Assembly (NCBI GenBank): GCA_051453625.1
Contig: JBOZIK010000001.1
Location: 252,891,243 to 252,911,806 of the forward strand
DNA from: Welwitschia mirabilis
Taxonomy: Eukaryota > Gnetophyta > Gnetopsida > Welwitschiales
Length of the DNA: 20,564 nt
Reading direction: 5' to 3'
This document shows, in pieces, positions 1-10,284 of this stretch (position 1 is the first letter of the stretch; the number at the start of each line of letters is the position of its first letter). The notes under the pieces are model-generated. The model worked only from the letters and a program-made list of their open reading frames with translations. It searched no databases and was not told the origin of the DNA. The position numbers and the translations under genes are program-made.

Positions 1-174
1 TATTCTTATATTTAGATGGAACCAAATTGTTTAACTATAGAGAACCTAAACGCAGTGACGGACCAATGAACTATTACTTTACAAAATAGGAAGATCCATC
101 AAGTGAAGATAAAGTAAAGTAATCATAGTGTTGAGAAAACTACTTGGGAGCTAGAGGAAATAATGAAAAATTAA
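1..174 (+). pseudogene. Ty3/gypsy chromovirus polyprotein, integrase C-terminus and chromodomain (3' end only)
   Basis: The frame ending at the TAA at 172-174 reads, in its last codons, SVEKTTWELEEIMKN. This matches the end of a plant chromovirus chromodomain of the Tekay/Del type, where the family pattern is roughly VKVLWRNH..EEATWE.E.EM. Upstream in the same frame, a QNRKIHQVKIK stretch fits the usual segment before that motif. The chromodomain follows integrase in the pol polyprotein and is thought to guide insertion to heterochromatin. In-frame stops at 67-69 (TGA) and 115-117 (TAA) show it is dead. It is cut by the window edge. The polypurine tract and LTR start follow within about 85 bp, the order expected for the 3' end of the internal region. 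The family call is from remembered motif patterns, not a search. Confidence 0.8.
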
Positions 175-245
175 AATATCATAATATATTGTTAGATGTT
201 CTTAAACTCTTTATATATCTCAATTCTCAAGAGTAAATTAGTCTA

Positions 246-255
246 AATGGTGGAG
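246..255 (+). other. Polypurine tract of chromovirus F (weak)
   Basis: A short purine-rich stretch, AATGGTGGAG, lies two bases before the inferred LTR start at 258. In Ty3/gypsy elements the polypurine tract primes plus-strand synthesis directly upstream of the 3' LTR. Its position between the chromodomain end and the LTR supports the call. The tract is imperfect (two T's), in keeping with an old copy. Confidence 0.5.
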
Positions 256-257
256 CA

Positions 258-2094
258 TATCATATCCTACATTTTATAAACCTTATTTACTTGGATATTA
301 AGTATATTAAGCTTTTAATCAAATGATGAATTACTCTTCTTTAAAGCTTTATCAAAATAATATTGCATTTTAAATTAATCTTGGTTTGTAATTTTTATAA
401 TTCACCATGAAAATGATAATAATTATGTTAGAAGGTTTTTATGAGAAAAGATATTTCAAATTAAATAACCCATTATGTAAGAAATTAAAATCATATGATA
501 AGACTAATAAATTAATAATTTTAAGACATAATAATATATTTTCATCTTATTTACTCATTTAAATTATTAGTAAATGTGATAGGTGTACTATATTATGAAT
601 AAACATTTTCTTTCTTGTGTTACGTGATTGATATATTTTATGCATTATGAAATAAATGAGCATGTAAACAAGTACATGAACTCTTACCTAGAATCAAAAA
701 TGATAAATGAGTAAATTTACTCTACCATGACCTTTATGTTCTTGAGATGTGTAAGGTTACTTGATTTATAGCATACTCATTATTTTATTCATTGGAATTA
801 AAGAGTTTATTTCATTATGCCATATGACAATTTTGAGATTTATGTATTTATTATTTTGGTACATATCTTATATGAATTAAACTTAATTATGGACCTATGA
901 AGGATTAAGAGAGCTCTAGCATGAGAAAATGATGAATGTAATTAACCTTACTAATTAAAGCAAAAAGATTACTTGCCATAATTAAGTACATGAGTCATAA
1001 ATATGATCTCTTTTTGTACTCTAATATCACTTATTACTTGTCCCACTTATCAAATCTAAATCATGTGATCTCGTGATCCTGAGCTATATACCTTTGTTTA
1101 TCTATATATAGAGATTTTTTTCTCTCTCATGAAAAAGGAGATACATTTTTTTTTTAATACAAGTGTATTTCCTTCTTTATACTCTATCTTTCTTTTATTC
1201 TCTTGCTTGTGGATCTTGGAGATTGAAAGCTTGAAGCTAAGGAAATCTTAAGCTTTAATCTTCATCAATCTTTAACTATCAAGGACTTACTAATCTTTCC
1301 AAGTAATATCTTGATTCTTATTATCTATATGATCTCTTTTTAACATTCTAATGGAATGATGTAATACTGCATTAGGGAATTATTTATGTTTTTTATGCAA
1401 TTATGTTATAAAATATTATTCCCTCTCAGTGCCTCTCATCAAGATGCTTAGGCAATATAAGAGGTCTCTTGTGCTGCTTAGTGATGAAGGTTACTAATGG
1501 ATGATTATGGCCAAGTAACTAGGGGATTCACTATTTAAAAAAAAAAAAGAAAATTTAAGTGTACATGCTTATTTTAATATTATATTTTTATGTCTTATGC
1601 ATTAGATCCATCTTATAAAGGGCAAAATCTGATCCTTACAAATATCTTTTAGGCTAATACTCTTTCATAGAAATCCTACGGCTCATAATAAATGGTTTTT
1701 TTTGAATTGATTTGATTTTTTCCTATAATGATTCAAATTATTAATTTAGTTAGGATATTTTATAAATAATTAGTTAGTATATCCATTTTTTTGCTAATCT
1801 AAATTATTGTATAATTAGTTGTTGAACCTCTATTATATTTACTTTAGTGAAATTTAAACTTCCAAAATAGAAGTATAGGATAAAAACATCATAGCTCACT
1901 AATTAGTAGGTATAAATTAGTGAAAAAAATTTTGTAAGGCTAAGATTATGTTATGAACGTAAAAATGTAAAAACAATAATTTTTCCTAATTTGTAATTAT
2001 TTTTAAAAAATTCATTTGTTAACATACATCAGAAAATAAATGTACAAAATAGTAAGTAATTAATTTATCTATTTGTAAATATCCATTAAAATAT
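258..2094 (+). repeat. LTR of chromovirus F, first part (split by E1)
   Basis: The left part of an LTR, in + orientation. It begins TATCATATCC, which aligns with the 5' end of the E1 LTR (TATAATATCC on the minus strand at 7746); both look like a TG start decayed to TA. The whole stretch matches the reverse complement of 5889-7746 with small indels. For example, 670-755 pairs with 7255-7340, 1080-1150 with 6830-6920, and 1890-1980 with 6000-6090. At 2094/2095 the match jumps to 7752, so 258-2094 plus 7752-9488 make one LTR of about 3.57 kb, interrupted by E1. It carries no coding sequence. Transcripts from the TATA box near 1103 would run rightward. Confidence 0.85.
1103..1111 (+). promoter_or_regulatory. 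Probable LTR TATA box (U3/R boundary)
   Basis: TATATATAG sits about 845 bp into the LTR and is followed by a pyrimidine-rich tract with TCTCTCTC, a layout common at plant LTR transcription starts. The matching site in the E1 LTR (6859-6910) has expanded into long TA runs. The transcription start itself is inferred. Confidence 0.5.
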
Positions 2095-2261
2095 TATAAC
2101 ACCCTCTTTATCTTACCCTAATTAAGCACTTTTTTTATTTTAAAACTTTTTTTCTTTAATATTTTTACCTGATAAATACAACAAAACCTAAGACCAAATT
2201 CTACTTACTCCTTAATTAGAATTTCTATATTCTAAGAAAGACAAATCATATTAATATTATA
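2095..2261 (-). repeat. 3' LTR end of E1 (fragment before gap)
   Basis: It matches 3346-3512 in the same orientation, sharing blocks such as CCTAATTAAGCACT, TTTTTACCTGATAAA and AAGAAAGACAAATCATATT. The outer end reads TATAACACCCTC on the + strand against TGTGATACCCTC at 3346, so the terminal CA of the LTR has decayed. It stops at the gap, so the rest of this LTR is missing from the assembly. Confidence 0.8.
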
Positions 2262-2361
2262 NNNNNNNNNNNNNNNNNNNNNNNNNNNNNNNNNNNNNNN
2301 NNNNNNNNNNNNNNNNNNNNNNNNNNNNNNNNNNNNNNNNNNNNNNNNNNNNNNNNNNNNN
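2262..2361. other. Assembly gap, exactly 100 N
   Basis: A round 100-N run usually marks a gap of unknown size. The left side is in LTR sequence and the right side is in internal leader, so most of a 3.6-kb LTR and any coding region should lie here. Confidence 0.9.
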
Positions 2362-3330
2362 AGGTGTGTTTTAACCTTTATTTAGTATTTGTGATAGGAA
2401 TTGCATGAAGGTATTTATTAATGATTTAGATTAAGGTTGAATGGGGATTGATTTCCATCATTAGATTGCTAATTTTCTTATGAATTCTCTTGATTTTAAT
2501 TGCTTGGTGCAACTAATCTTGCTTTAAGGTTTAACTGATGATGACAAGGCATCTGAAAAAAGGGAAACTTTTCATGAGATTATATTTAAAAATAAGATAG
2601 ATTTTATTAAAGATTAAACTTATAAATATTTTTATAATCTTAGGAATAACATGATTATTATTATGATTTGATGATACTTTATTTATATCTTAAAGTACAT
2701 AATCAAGTTTATTCCCTTTTTTTATTTTTAATAGATAAGATTTAGAAGTTATGAATACTATAAAGTTATGTAATCATCTATAGCTATAAGGTCATAGAGT
2801 TTTTAATGACTTGAATTCATCATCCTTTTTAGTTTGTTTATGGAGTTATATTTATTATAAATATGATTATCATAAGGATCATCTAAGGGTTGGAATTATA
2901 GTTAACCCTATTAATACTTTGGATCTATCGAAAATATAATTAACTTCTAAGATTATTTAAGTGCTAAGATTATGATTAGTTTAATCTTTATAATTATTAG
3001 AATTAATATAAATATAATTTAGTATATATATCTAAATAGTAGGAAAATTATAGGTATAATGGAATTCATGAGTATTAGAAGTTATGATTAAATTCATGCT
3101 TATTTAGAAGTTAAAGTTATCTTAGAATCTATTATTTTCAAGGATAATTAATTTTACTTATGATTTAAGATTATTAGGAATATAACCAAGTTTATAGCTA
3201 TTAGGAATTGAGGTCTTTATGGTTACCACCAACTTATAATGATTAAGGAAGAAGGTTGTTAAAACTATAATTGGATTTATCTTATAAAGTTATAAGTGCT
3301 TAACTTAAATATTAGTTATGTTAACCTAGA
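2362..3330 (-). repeat. Internal 5' leader of E1 (non-coding)
   Basis: On the minus strand this follows the primer binding site. The 2815-3330 part matches 9504-10065 inverted (the leader of the F-side copy), for example the block around 3170-3200 against 9640-9680. The part 2362-2800 has no counterpart in the window because the F copy enters a gap there. No open reading frame of useful length or gag motif is visible. Confidence 0.7.
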
Positions 3331-3342
3331 GCTCTGATACCA
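3331..3342 (-). other. Primer binding site, initiator tRNA-Met type
   Basis: The minus strand reads TGGTATCAGAGC, the standard complement of the plant initiator tRNA-Met 3' end used by many Ty3/gypsy and Ty1/copia elements. It lies three bases inside the LTR end (TGTGATACC on + at 3346), the canonical position for minus-strand priming. This fixes the element's orientation and LTR border. Confidence 0.9.
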
Positions 3343-4504
3343 ATTTGTGATACCCTCTTTTATGTTATCCTAATTAAGCACTATTTTTTGACTTCCTTTT
3401 TTATTTAGTATTTTTACCTGATAAACACAGCAGAACCTAGGACCTAGTTTTACTTACCCCTTAATTAGAATTTGCATAATCTAAGAAAGACAAATCATAT
3501 TAATATCATATATTTAACTATAATTAATTTCTAGGTGATTTTAGTTTACAAATAATAGTGATGTCATAAGTTTGTGCCATACATTTTTCCTAGTTTTTCA
3601 TCACATAAAAGATATCTTGTGGATAGTTGAGGAGATGTAAACTTATTGTCAACATACATGGATAAATTTTAAGGATAATACCTAACCAATATAATATGAG
3701 ATTGCAACTTCGGATTTGAGTTGGTTCTACTTCATATTCTAAACTATACAAATGTGGTCGTCCTTAGTTTCATAGACTTTCACTTCACCTCGATATACCC
3801 CAAATACAGGTGATAGGTAGTACATGAGGTGGATGCATGCCTATAAATGACCCCTGCTTCATTGAAGCATCTTCAAATGACGCAACATAATATATCAACG
3901 TCAAGGGCTTAAGATATTAATTGGAGTAATTTCATACATTGGTAGAAGAGTGGTGATTAAATCCACTTTCAAAAGGGTATTATTTAAAAAAAATGTGATG
4001 CAACCCACCTTAGTGATTAAATCCAAGTGTGGAGATGAGCATTATTAGAATTATCTTGATTTAGTCCTATTCGATAGATACACCATACAAATGCTTACAA
4101 ATAATTCTAACTAATGTGAATATTTAATGATTTTTTTTACCTAGTTATAATAATTCTAATCATCATTCGATTCATTTTATAGAAACAATCATAAAAAGAA
4201 AGCAAGCATACAAGAACATTTCTTTTTTCCAAGATTATAATAATAAAAACATAGATAAAGAAATAATCTTTTCTTTTCTTTTTTATCTAAATTAAAAAAC
4301 TTTTTTCTTTTTTTTGGTCCAAATCAAAAAAATATTCTTTTCTTCTTTTCTTAATAATAATAAAAATATAAAATAATGTACTTTAAGAAAACTTAAAAAT
4401 ACTTGGAGCTATGCCAATTCTATAAAAACTATTCCATGCTCATATGAAAATCTCAATGGATTAGTGTAAAGAAGGTAAACAAAAGAAAGCATGGCTCAAG
4501 CATA

Positions 4505-5292
4505 ATTATTAAGATTTAAGTGTCTTCACCTCATCCTTCCTCAACTTCAGGCCCTTCCTCACCAGCTAACCCTGCTCAGGAATCCCAGTACTCTCCCCAT
4601 TCAACTTCAAACCCTAGTTCCCCCTAAAGCTCTACCTTTGACTCCTCTTCTTTGGAACCCTAACCCCAAACTCAGGATATTGACATGAATACAGCTAGGG
4701 GAGAGAATATTCTGGCAACTTTACATGGGTTGAAAATATGCTCATTCGTCACCCTGGGTCTCTCTCATCGAGCTCTTCCCCAGGCAATAAAATTGACTTA
4801 CAGGAAGAAAGCTCTACGTCTTCATCCAAATAAGAACCCAGCTAGTGCTAAAGAATTCAAGGAAATCAGTCAAGCTTTTGAGGTTCTCTTAGATAACCTG
4901 GGTAGATTCTTATTTGAGCACAACCATCATAACATGTTCCCTTACTGTACAGGTCTATATAGGAATGGTATCCTCTTTCTTTTTGGCTTTTCCCTAGTAT
5001 TACGATTTCTTTGTAAGTTCTAGTTTCTAGGGGCAGTTTCACCCGTGGTTTTCAGTAGTCTTTAGTCCTTTTGTATGACTATTTCCATTAGTACTTGCAC
5101 CATCTTATGCAACTACTTGTTATGTTATCTTTTGAGGGGTGGTTTCTCCCTCCTTTTTGTTTTGCTGTTCTTGTTGCTATGAACAGTTTTATGCTTCTAT
5201 AACACTCAGGTGATTTTGCCCCCTGGTGTACATTTTCTAGTCTAATACACATACTTTTTTCACAAAAAAAAAAAAATTGTTAAGATATAAGT
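4505..5292 (+). mobile_element. Retroposed poly(A)-tailed sequence with 17-bp target duplication
   Basis: The body (4522-5275) has no counterpart in the otherwise matching F LTR, which reads straight through near 8345-8365. It ends in a run of 13 A (5264-5276) and is flanked by ATTATTAAGATTTAAGT (4505-4521) and ATTGTTAAGATATAAGT (5276-5292), identical at 15 of 17 positions. A poly(A) tail plus a long variable-length target duplication is the signature of LINE-type target-primed reverse transcription. It is therefore a processed pseudogene, or a 5'-truncated LINE or its chimera. It is more GC-rich than its surroundings. Confidence 0.88.
4529..5023 (+). pseudogene. DnaJ (J-domain) like processed pseudogene
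   Basis: The frame is open from 4529 except for TAA at 4625-4627 and 4661-4663, and ends at 5021-5023. The first part is Ser/Pro-rich (SSTSGPSSPANPAQESQYSP). From the ATG at 4685 (112 codons) a J domain is recognisable: LGL, then IKLTYRKKALRLHPNKNP (helix II and loop), then EFKEISQAFEVLLDN (helix III). J domains stimulate Hsp70 ATPase through an HPD tripeptide; here the D is N (HPN), which normally abolishes that. After residue about 72 the sequence becomes hydrophobic and unlike J proteins. No introns are seen. It lies in a retroposed unit with a poly(A) tail. The parent gene was not identified, and the 3' part could be LINE-derived. Very likely non-functional. Confidence 0.75.
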
Positions 5293-6847
5293 ACTTATTC
5301 AATATTTCATATAGTTATATTATAAGTTAATAAAAATAAGCAATAAGCTAGAGGGTACTTACGTCACTTAACTACTAAAGTGAACCTCTTATAAGCATGC
5401 ACATTCAAAGTAATCCAAGGAAAAAGGGAAAAAGAGTTATTTATACAATTAAATAGTGCTTATAGATAATTTAACTTAAATCCACCAATAGAAACATATT
5501 TTATATACTTAATTTTCCTATAAAATTTTGTAATAATTTTTTTATAATTTTAAATATTAATTATAATATTTTTGGATTTTAGGGAGACATCATAGTCAAA
5601 AATCAATAATTAACTAATTATGAAGCAAAAATCAAATTTCAGTAGTTCTTCAGAAACTAGATATATAATGGTTTCCTACAATCTAACTTCAACTATCTTG
5701 GAATTATAAAAGTATTATTTCTATCTTTATCATTTAAGGTAAAAAACCATTAAATTTTATAAAATTATAATCCTACCATACTATACTAAAATGACCATAA
5801 CTATTAACATACTTTGAGTTTTTAAATTATTCAAGATGTTTTGAAAATTTTATTCACTTTCCTATAGCTTAAGATACTCAAGTTTGTAAATATATTACTA
5901 GATAAGTACAAAAATGTAAATTACTAGCTTACTATTTTATAAATTTATTTTCTAATATATTTTAACAAATAAATATTATAAAAATAATTTCTCATAATAT
6001 AAATTATTGTTTTTACATTTTCATGTTCATGACACAATCCTAGACTTACAAAAAAAATTTTATTAATTTATACCTACTAAGTAATAAGATATGGTGTTTT
6101 TATCCCATGCCTCTATTCTGGAAATTTAATTTTTGCCATAACAAAGATAAAGTTTCTACAACTATTTAACTAATAACTTAGATTAGAAAAATAATGAATA
6201 TACTAACTAATTAGTTATAGAAAGAGAAATCAATTGTAAAAATATTATAATCATTATAGAAAAAAAAAAATCAATTCAAAAAAACCATTTACTATGAGCC
6301 TTGAGGTTTTCCATAGAAGAGTACTAGCCTAAAGAGAATTTTGAGGATCAGAATTTGCCCCTAATAAAATGGTTCAAATGAATAATATGTAAAAATAAAT
6401 ATAATAATAAAATAAACATAGGCACCTAAATTTCATTTTTTCATTTTTTATATAGTGAACCCCCAGGTCACTTGGCCATAATCATCTATTAGTAATCCAT
6501 CATTACAAAGCACAAGAGACACATTTAATATATCACTATAGCATCTTGATGGGTGCTAATGGGACATGATAATATTTTATAACATAATCTCATAAAAGCC
6601 ATAAATAATTTCAAAATAAAATATCACATCATTCCAATAGTAAAAGGAGATCATATGGACAATAAGAGTAAGAAGCTTACTTAGAAAGATCAGTAAGACC
6701 TTAAAAGTTGATAAATTTTCAAGGTTAAAAGTTCCTCATCCCCAAGATTTCAAGCTCTAAGCTACAAAAGTAAGAGAATGAAATAAAAAAGGAAATAAGA
6801 AATGCACTTTTTAAAAACCTAAAAAAAAGTATCTCCTCTTACAAGAT

Positions 6848-6910
6848 AGGAAAGGATCTATATATATATATATATATAGGAAAGGATATATATATATATA
6901 TATATATATA
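6848..6910. repeat. (TA)n microsatellite with duplicated spacer in the E1 LTR
   Basis: (TA)10 at 6859-6878 and a second AT/TA run at 6886-6910 are each preceded by the same GGAAAGGAT block, a local tandem duplication. The site corresponds to the TATA-box region of the F LTR (1101-1111), where only a short TATATATA is present. The expansion therefore happened at the promoter position of E1. Confidence 0.85.
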
Positions 6911-7751
6911 GAGATAAACAAAGGCATATAGCTCAAGATTACATGATTTAGCATTGATAAGTGGGATGAGTAATAAGTGACATTGGAATACAAAAAGAGA
7001 TTATATTTATAACTTATGCATCTAACTAGGATGAATAATCTTTTTGCTTCAATTAGCAAGTTTAATTACGTGCATCATTTCCCCATGCTAGCCCTTTTTA
7101 ATCCNNNNNNNNNNAAGCTCATAAGTAAGTTTAGTTCATCCAAGACATGCATCAAAAGAACAAATGCACAAATCTAAAAATTACCATCTGGCACAATGAG
7201 ATAAACTCTTCAATTCCAATAAATAAAGAAATGAATATGCTATGAACAAAGTTCCCTCACACATCTCAAGAACATAAAAGTCATGGTAAAGTAAATCTAC
7301 TCCTTTATCATTCTTGGTTGTAAGTAAGAGTGCATGTACTCATTTATTTTAAAATGCATAAAATCTATCAATTACATAACACAAGAAAGAAAATATTTAT
7401 TCATAATATAGTACATACATCACATTTGTCAAGATATGAGTTTAAAAAATGCAAACTATATTATTATGTCCTCTTGAAACTTCCAATTATTTTATCATGT
7501 GATTTTAATTCCTCACATAATGTGATTATCTAATTATAATTATTTGGATAGATTTTTTTAATAAAAACCTTTTAACATAATTTTTATTATATTCACTATA
7601 AGTTATAAATATTACAAACTAAGGTTTATTTTAAAATGACATCCTATTTGATAAGAAACTTAAATAAGGATAATTATTCATTTGACAAAAAGCTTAACAT
7701 ACTCATTAATCAAGTAAATAAAGTTTTAAAAAAATGGGATATTATAGATAT

Positions 7752-9488
7752 CTATAAACTTAAGTATTCTAAGTCATAGGAAATTGAATGATCTTTTTAA
7801 AACATCTCGAATCTTTTAAAAACTCAAAGTATTTTAAAAGTTATGGTCATGTCAATGTAGTGCAGTAGAACTGTAATTTCAGAAAATTTAATAGTTTTTT
7901 ACCTTAAATAATGATCTTAGAAATAATATTTTTAGAACTTCAATAGAATTTAAATTAGATTCTGAGAATACTATTATGTGTCATAAACTACTATAATTTA
8001 TTTTTAATTCATAATTAATTACTTATTAATTTTTTACTATGATGTCTCTCGAGAGTCCAAAAATGTTATAATGAATGTTTTAAGTTATAGAAAAATTATT
8101 ACATAAAATTTTATAAGGAATTTGAGCATATAAGATATGTTATATCAATAGCTTTAAGTTAAATTACCTAGAAATAATATTTTATTTGTATAAATACCTC
8201 TTTTTCTTTTTTTCTTTATCTTACATTGAATGTGTATGCTTGTAAGAGTTTTTACCTTAGTAGTTTAAGTAATATAAATAATCTTTGGCTTATCATTTAT
8301 TTTTTTAACTTATAATATAGTCATATGAATCTTAGAGAAATAGTTATATCTTAATAATTATTCTTGAGATTGACTTTCTTTTGTTTACCTTCATTGCACT
8401 AATCCATAAAGATTGTCATATGAACATGGAAGAATTTTTCTAGGATTAGCATAGCTTCATATTTGATTAGGTTTGAATATTTTTATTATTATTTAAAAAA
8501 AGAAGAGAAGATAATATTTCCTTTATTTAGATAGAAAATAAAAGAATGTTTTCTTCACTTAGTTTTTCATTATTGTAATCTTGAATATAGAGATGTTCTA
8601 GTATGTTTGTTTTCTTTTTTATGATTGTTTTTATAAAATGAACCTAATGATGATTAGAATTATTATATCTAGGTAAATAATCCATTAAATATCCATATTA
8701 GATATAATTCTATGCATGCATTTGTGTGGTGTATTCATTAAATAAGACTAAATTAGGATAATTTTAATAATAATCATCCCCACACTTGGATTTCCTTACC
8801 AAGATGAATTGCATTGCATTTTTTTTTCCTTCCTATATTACCCTTCTAAAAGAGAATTTGATCATCAATATCATGTCCTACCAATTTATAAAGTTCTTAT
8901 GACTTAAGATCTTGAGATCTTGACATTAATGGGTCATTTGTAAGCATTCATCCACCTCATATATCATCCATCACCTGTACTAGAGGTATATCGAGGTGAA
9001 GTGTAAGCCTACAGAATTGAGCCTAGCCATGTTTGTATAGTTTAGAACTTGAAGTAAAACCAACTCACATCTAGAAGGTGGTTGAATATTAAGTTGGAAT
9101 TCCATTAATGGGAGTTTCAACTTCCTATTATATTAGTTAGGTATTATGCTTAAAATTATCCATGTATGCTTATAGTAAGTTTACATCTCCTCAACTATTT
9201 ACAAAATATATTTTTATGTGATAAAAGATAGGAATAAATGGAATACAGACACTTATGACATCGCTATTATTTGTAAATCAAAATAATCTAGAAATTAATT
9301 ATCAGTAAATATATAATATTAATATTATTTATTTTTCTTAGAATATAGAAATTCTAATAAAGGAATAAATAGAATTTGATCCTAGGTTTCACTATAGCTA
9401 TTAGGTAATAAGATTGAAGAATGAAGGAAGATATAAGGAAGAAAAAAACACAGTGCTTAATTAGAGTAAGAGAAGAGAGGGTATCACA
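7752..9488 (+). repeat. LTR of chromovirus F, second part
   Basis: A continuation of the LTR that starts at 258, beginning TCTATAAACTTAAG after the E1 target copy (7747-7751). It ends GGGTATCACA, the CA-ended 3' border, at 9488. It matches inverted 5293-5888 and 3346-4510 of E1 throughout, without the J-domain retroposon. No coding potential is seen. The LTR ends form the usual short inverted pair (TGTGATA...TATCACA in consensus). Confidence 0.85.
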
Positions 9489-9491
9489 AAT

Positions 9492-9503
9492 TAGTATGAT
9501 ATC
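9492..9503 (+). other. Decayed primer binding site of the F-side element
   Basis: TAGTATGATATC stands three bases after the LTR end. It agrees with the E1 site TGGTATCAGAGC at 8 of 12 positions. Its placement (LTR-CACA, AAT, site) is identical to E1, so it is the same site after mutation. Confidence 0.7.
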
Positions 9504-10065
9504 TTTAGATTAAATAATACTTATGTTAAGTAATTATAATTTATAAGAATATAAATGCAATTATATCTTTAACAACCTTTATCTTTAATGATTATAAAGT
9601 TAGTTTTAACTATAATAATCTTAATTCCTAGTATCTATAAAGTTAGTTATATTCCTAATAATGTTAAACCATAAGTAAAATCAATTATATTCCTAGTAAT
9701 ACTAGATCCTAAGATAACTATATCTCCTAAATAAATATTAATTTAATCCTATCTCCTAGATAAATATTAATTTAATCCTATCTTCTGATAGTCATCAATT
9801 TCATTATTCTTATAATTTTCATACTTCCTAAATATATACCAAATTACATTCATATTAATCCCAATAACTATAAAGATTACACTAATGATAATCTTAGCAC
9901 TTTAATAATCTTAGAAGTTAATTATATTTAGCATAGCTACCAAAGTATTTATAAGGTTAACTATAATTCCAACCTCTAATTAATCATTATAATAATCATA
10001 TTTATTATAATTCTAAATCCCTAAACAAACTAAGAAGGATGATGAATTCAAGTGATATCTTATAG
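9504..10065 (+). repeat. Internal 5' leader of the F-side element
   Basis: It matches the E1 leader (3330 down to about 2815) in inverted orientation, including the AATTCATC end at 10043 against 2815-2820. No coding frame is seen. It contains a short local duplication, ATCTCCTAAATAAATATTAA (9723-9742) followed by a near copy from 9752. It is cut by a gap. Confidence 0.7.
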
Positions 10066-10165
10066 NNNNNNNNNNNNNNNNNNNNNNNNNNNNNNNNNNN
10101 NNNNNNNNNNNNNNNNNNNNNNNNNNNNNNNNNNNNNNNNNNNNNNNNNNNNNNNNNNNNNNNNN
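10066..10165. other. Assembly gap, exactly 100 N
   Basis: The flanks are leader (left) and an LTR end (right), mirroring the gap at 2262-2361. The true content should be the rest of an internal region plus most of an LTR. Confidence 0.9.
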
Positions 10166-10279
10166 ATCCTAGGTTCCATTATGTCTACTAGGTAATAATA
10201 TTAAAGAAGGAAGAAAGAGAAAAGAAAATAGGACTAAAAAAAAGCATTTAATTAGGGTAAAAGGAGAGAGGATGTCACA
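10166..10279 (+). repeat. 3' LTR end of the F-side element
   Basis: It matches the last ~120 bp of the LTR at 9370-9488 (ATCCTAGGTT, TAGGTAATAA, TTAATTAG.GTAA) and ends GATGTCACA at 10279. CACTA transposase coding sequence starts at once after it, so 10279/10280 is the outer border of the retroelement. The next five bases, ATTAT, are the candidate target duplication; the partner lies outside the window. Confidence 0.8.
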
Positions 10280-10284
10280 ATTAT

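Larger units (their letters stand above)
2095..7746 (-). mobile_element. Chromovirus E1, antisense insertion into the LTR of F
   Basis: A second LTR retrotransposon of the same family as F, on the minus strand. Reading leftward it shows a 5' LTR (7746 to 3346), a primer binding site (3342-3331), a leader (to 2362), a 100-N gap of unknown true length, and the 3' LTR end (2261 to 2095). Removing 2095-7746 and one target copy restores a continuous F LTR that matches E1's own LTR across its internal join near 5889. Flanking 5-mers are AATAT (2090-2094) and GATAT (7747-7751), a plausible 5-bp target duplication with one change. No gag or pol is visible; it may be in the gap or absent. The E1 LTR and F LTR differ clearly, so neither insertion is recent. 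Confidence 0.82.
3346..7746 (-). repeat. 5' LTR of E1, carrying a nested retroposon
   Basis: About 3.63 kb of LTR once the 4505-5292 insertion is discounted. The inner end is TGTGATACC (+ strand) next to the primer binding site; the outer end at 7746 reads TATAATATCC on the minus strand. The 3346-4510 and 5293-5888 parts match 7752-9488 inverted, and 5889-7746 matches 258-2094 inverted. A 10-N gap at 7105-7114 corresponds to roughly ten bases of the F copy near 870-890. LTRs of this length fit what I recall for the Tekay/Del chromovirus group. Confidence 0.83.

Noticed and set aside
3331-3342. tRNA gene suggested by the tRNA-Met-like sequence
   Set aside because: Only the 12-base primer complement is present, next to an LTR end; no tRNA body follows.
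5889-5893. AATAT after the left arm, matching AATAT at 2090-2094, suggesting a 1.75-kb LTR element ending at 5888
   Set aside because: The same join exists inside E1's own LTR, because E1 and F share the family LTR. The position 5888/5889 is simply the LTR-internal point where F was interrupted. The chromodomain and polypurine tract before 258 show that the LTR starts there.
6811-7059. 82-codon minus-strand ORF
   Set aside because: It translates the TA microsatellite (YIYIYIYIY) and LTR DNA; it has no family resemblance.
7330-7533. 67-codon plus-strand ORF
   Set aside because: It lies wholly in the E1 LTR, and the matching F LTR region (about 460-670) does not preserve it.
8188-8200. TATAAATA in the second half of the F LTR as the LTR promoter
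   Set aside because: Once the LTR start is placed at 258, this site is about 2.3 kb into the LTR; the TATATATAG at 1103 is better placed and followed by a typical pyrimidine-rich start region.
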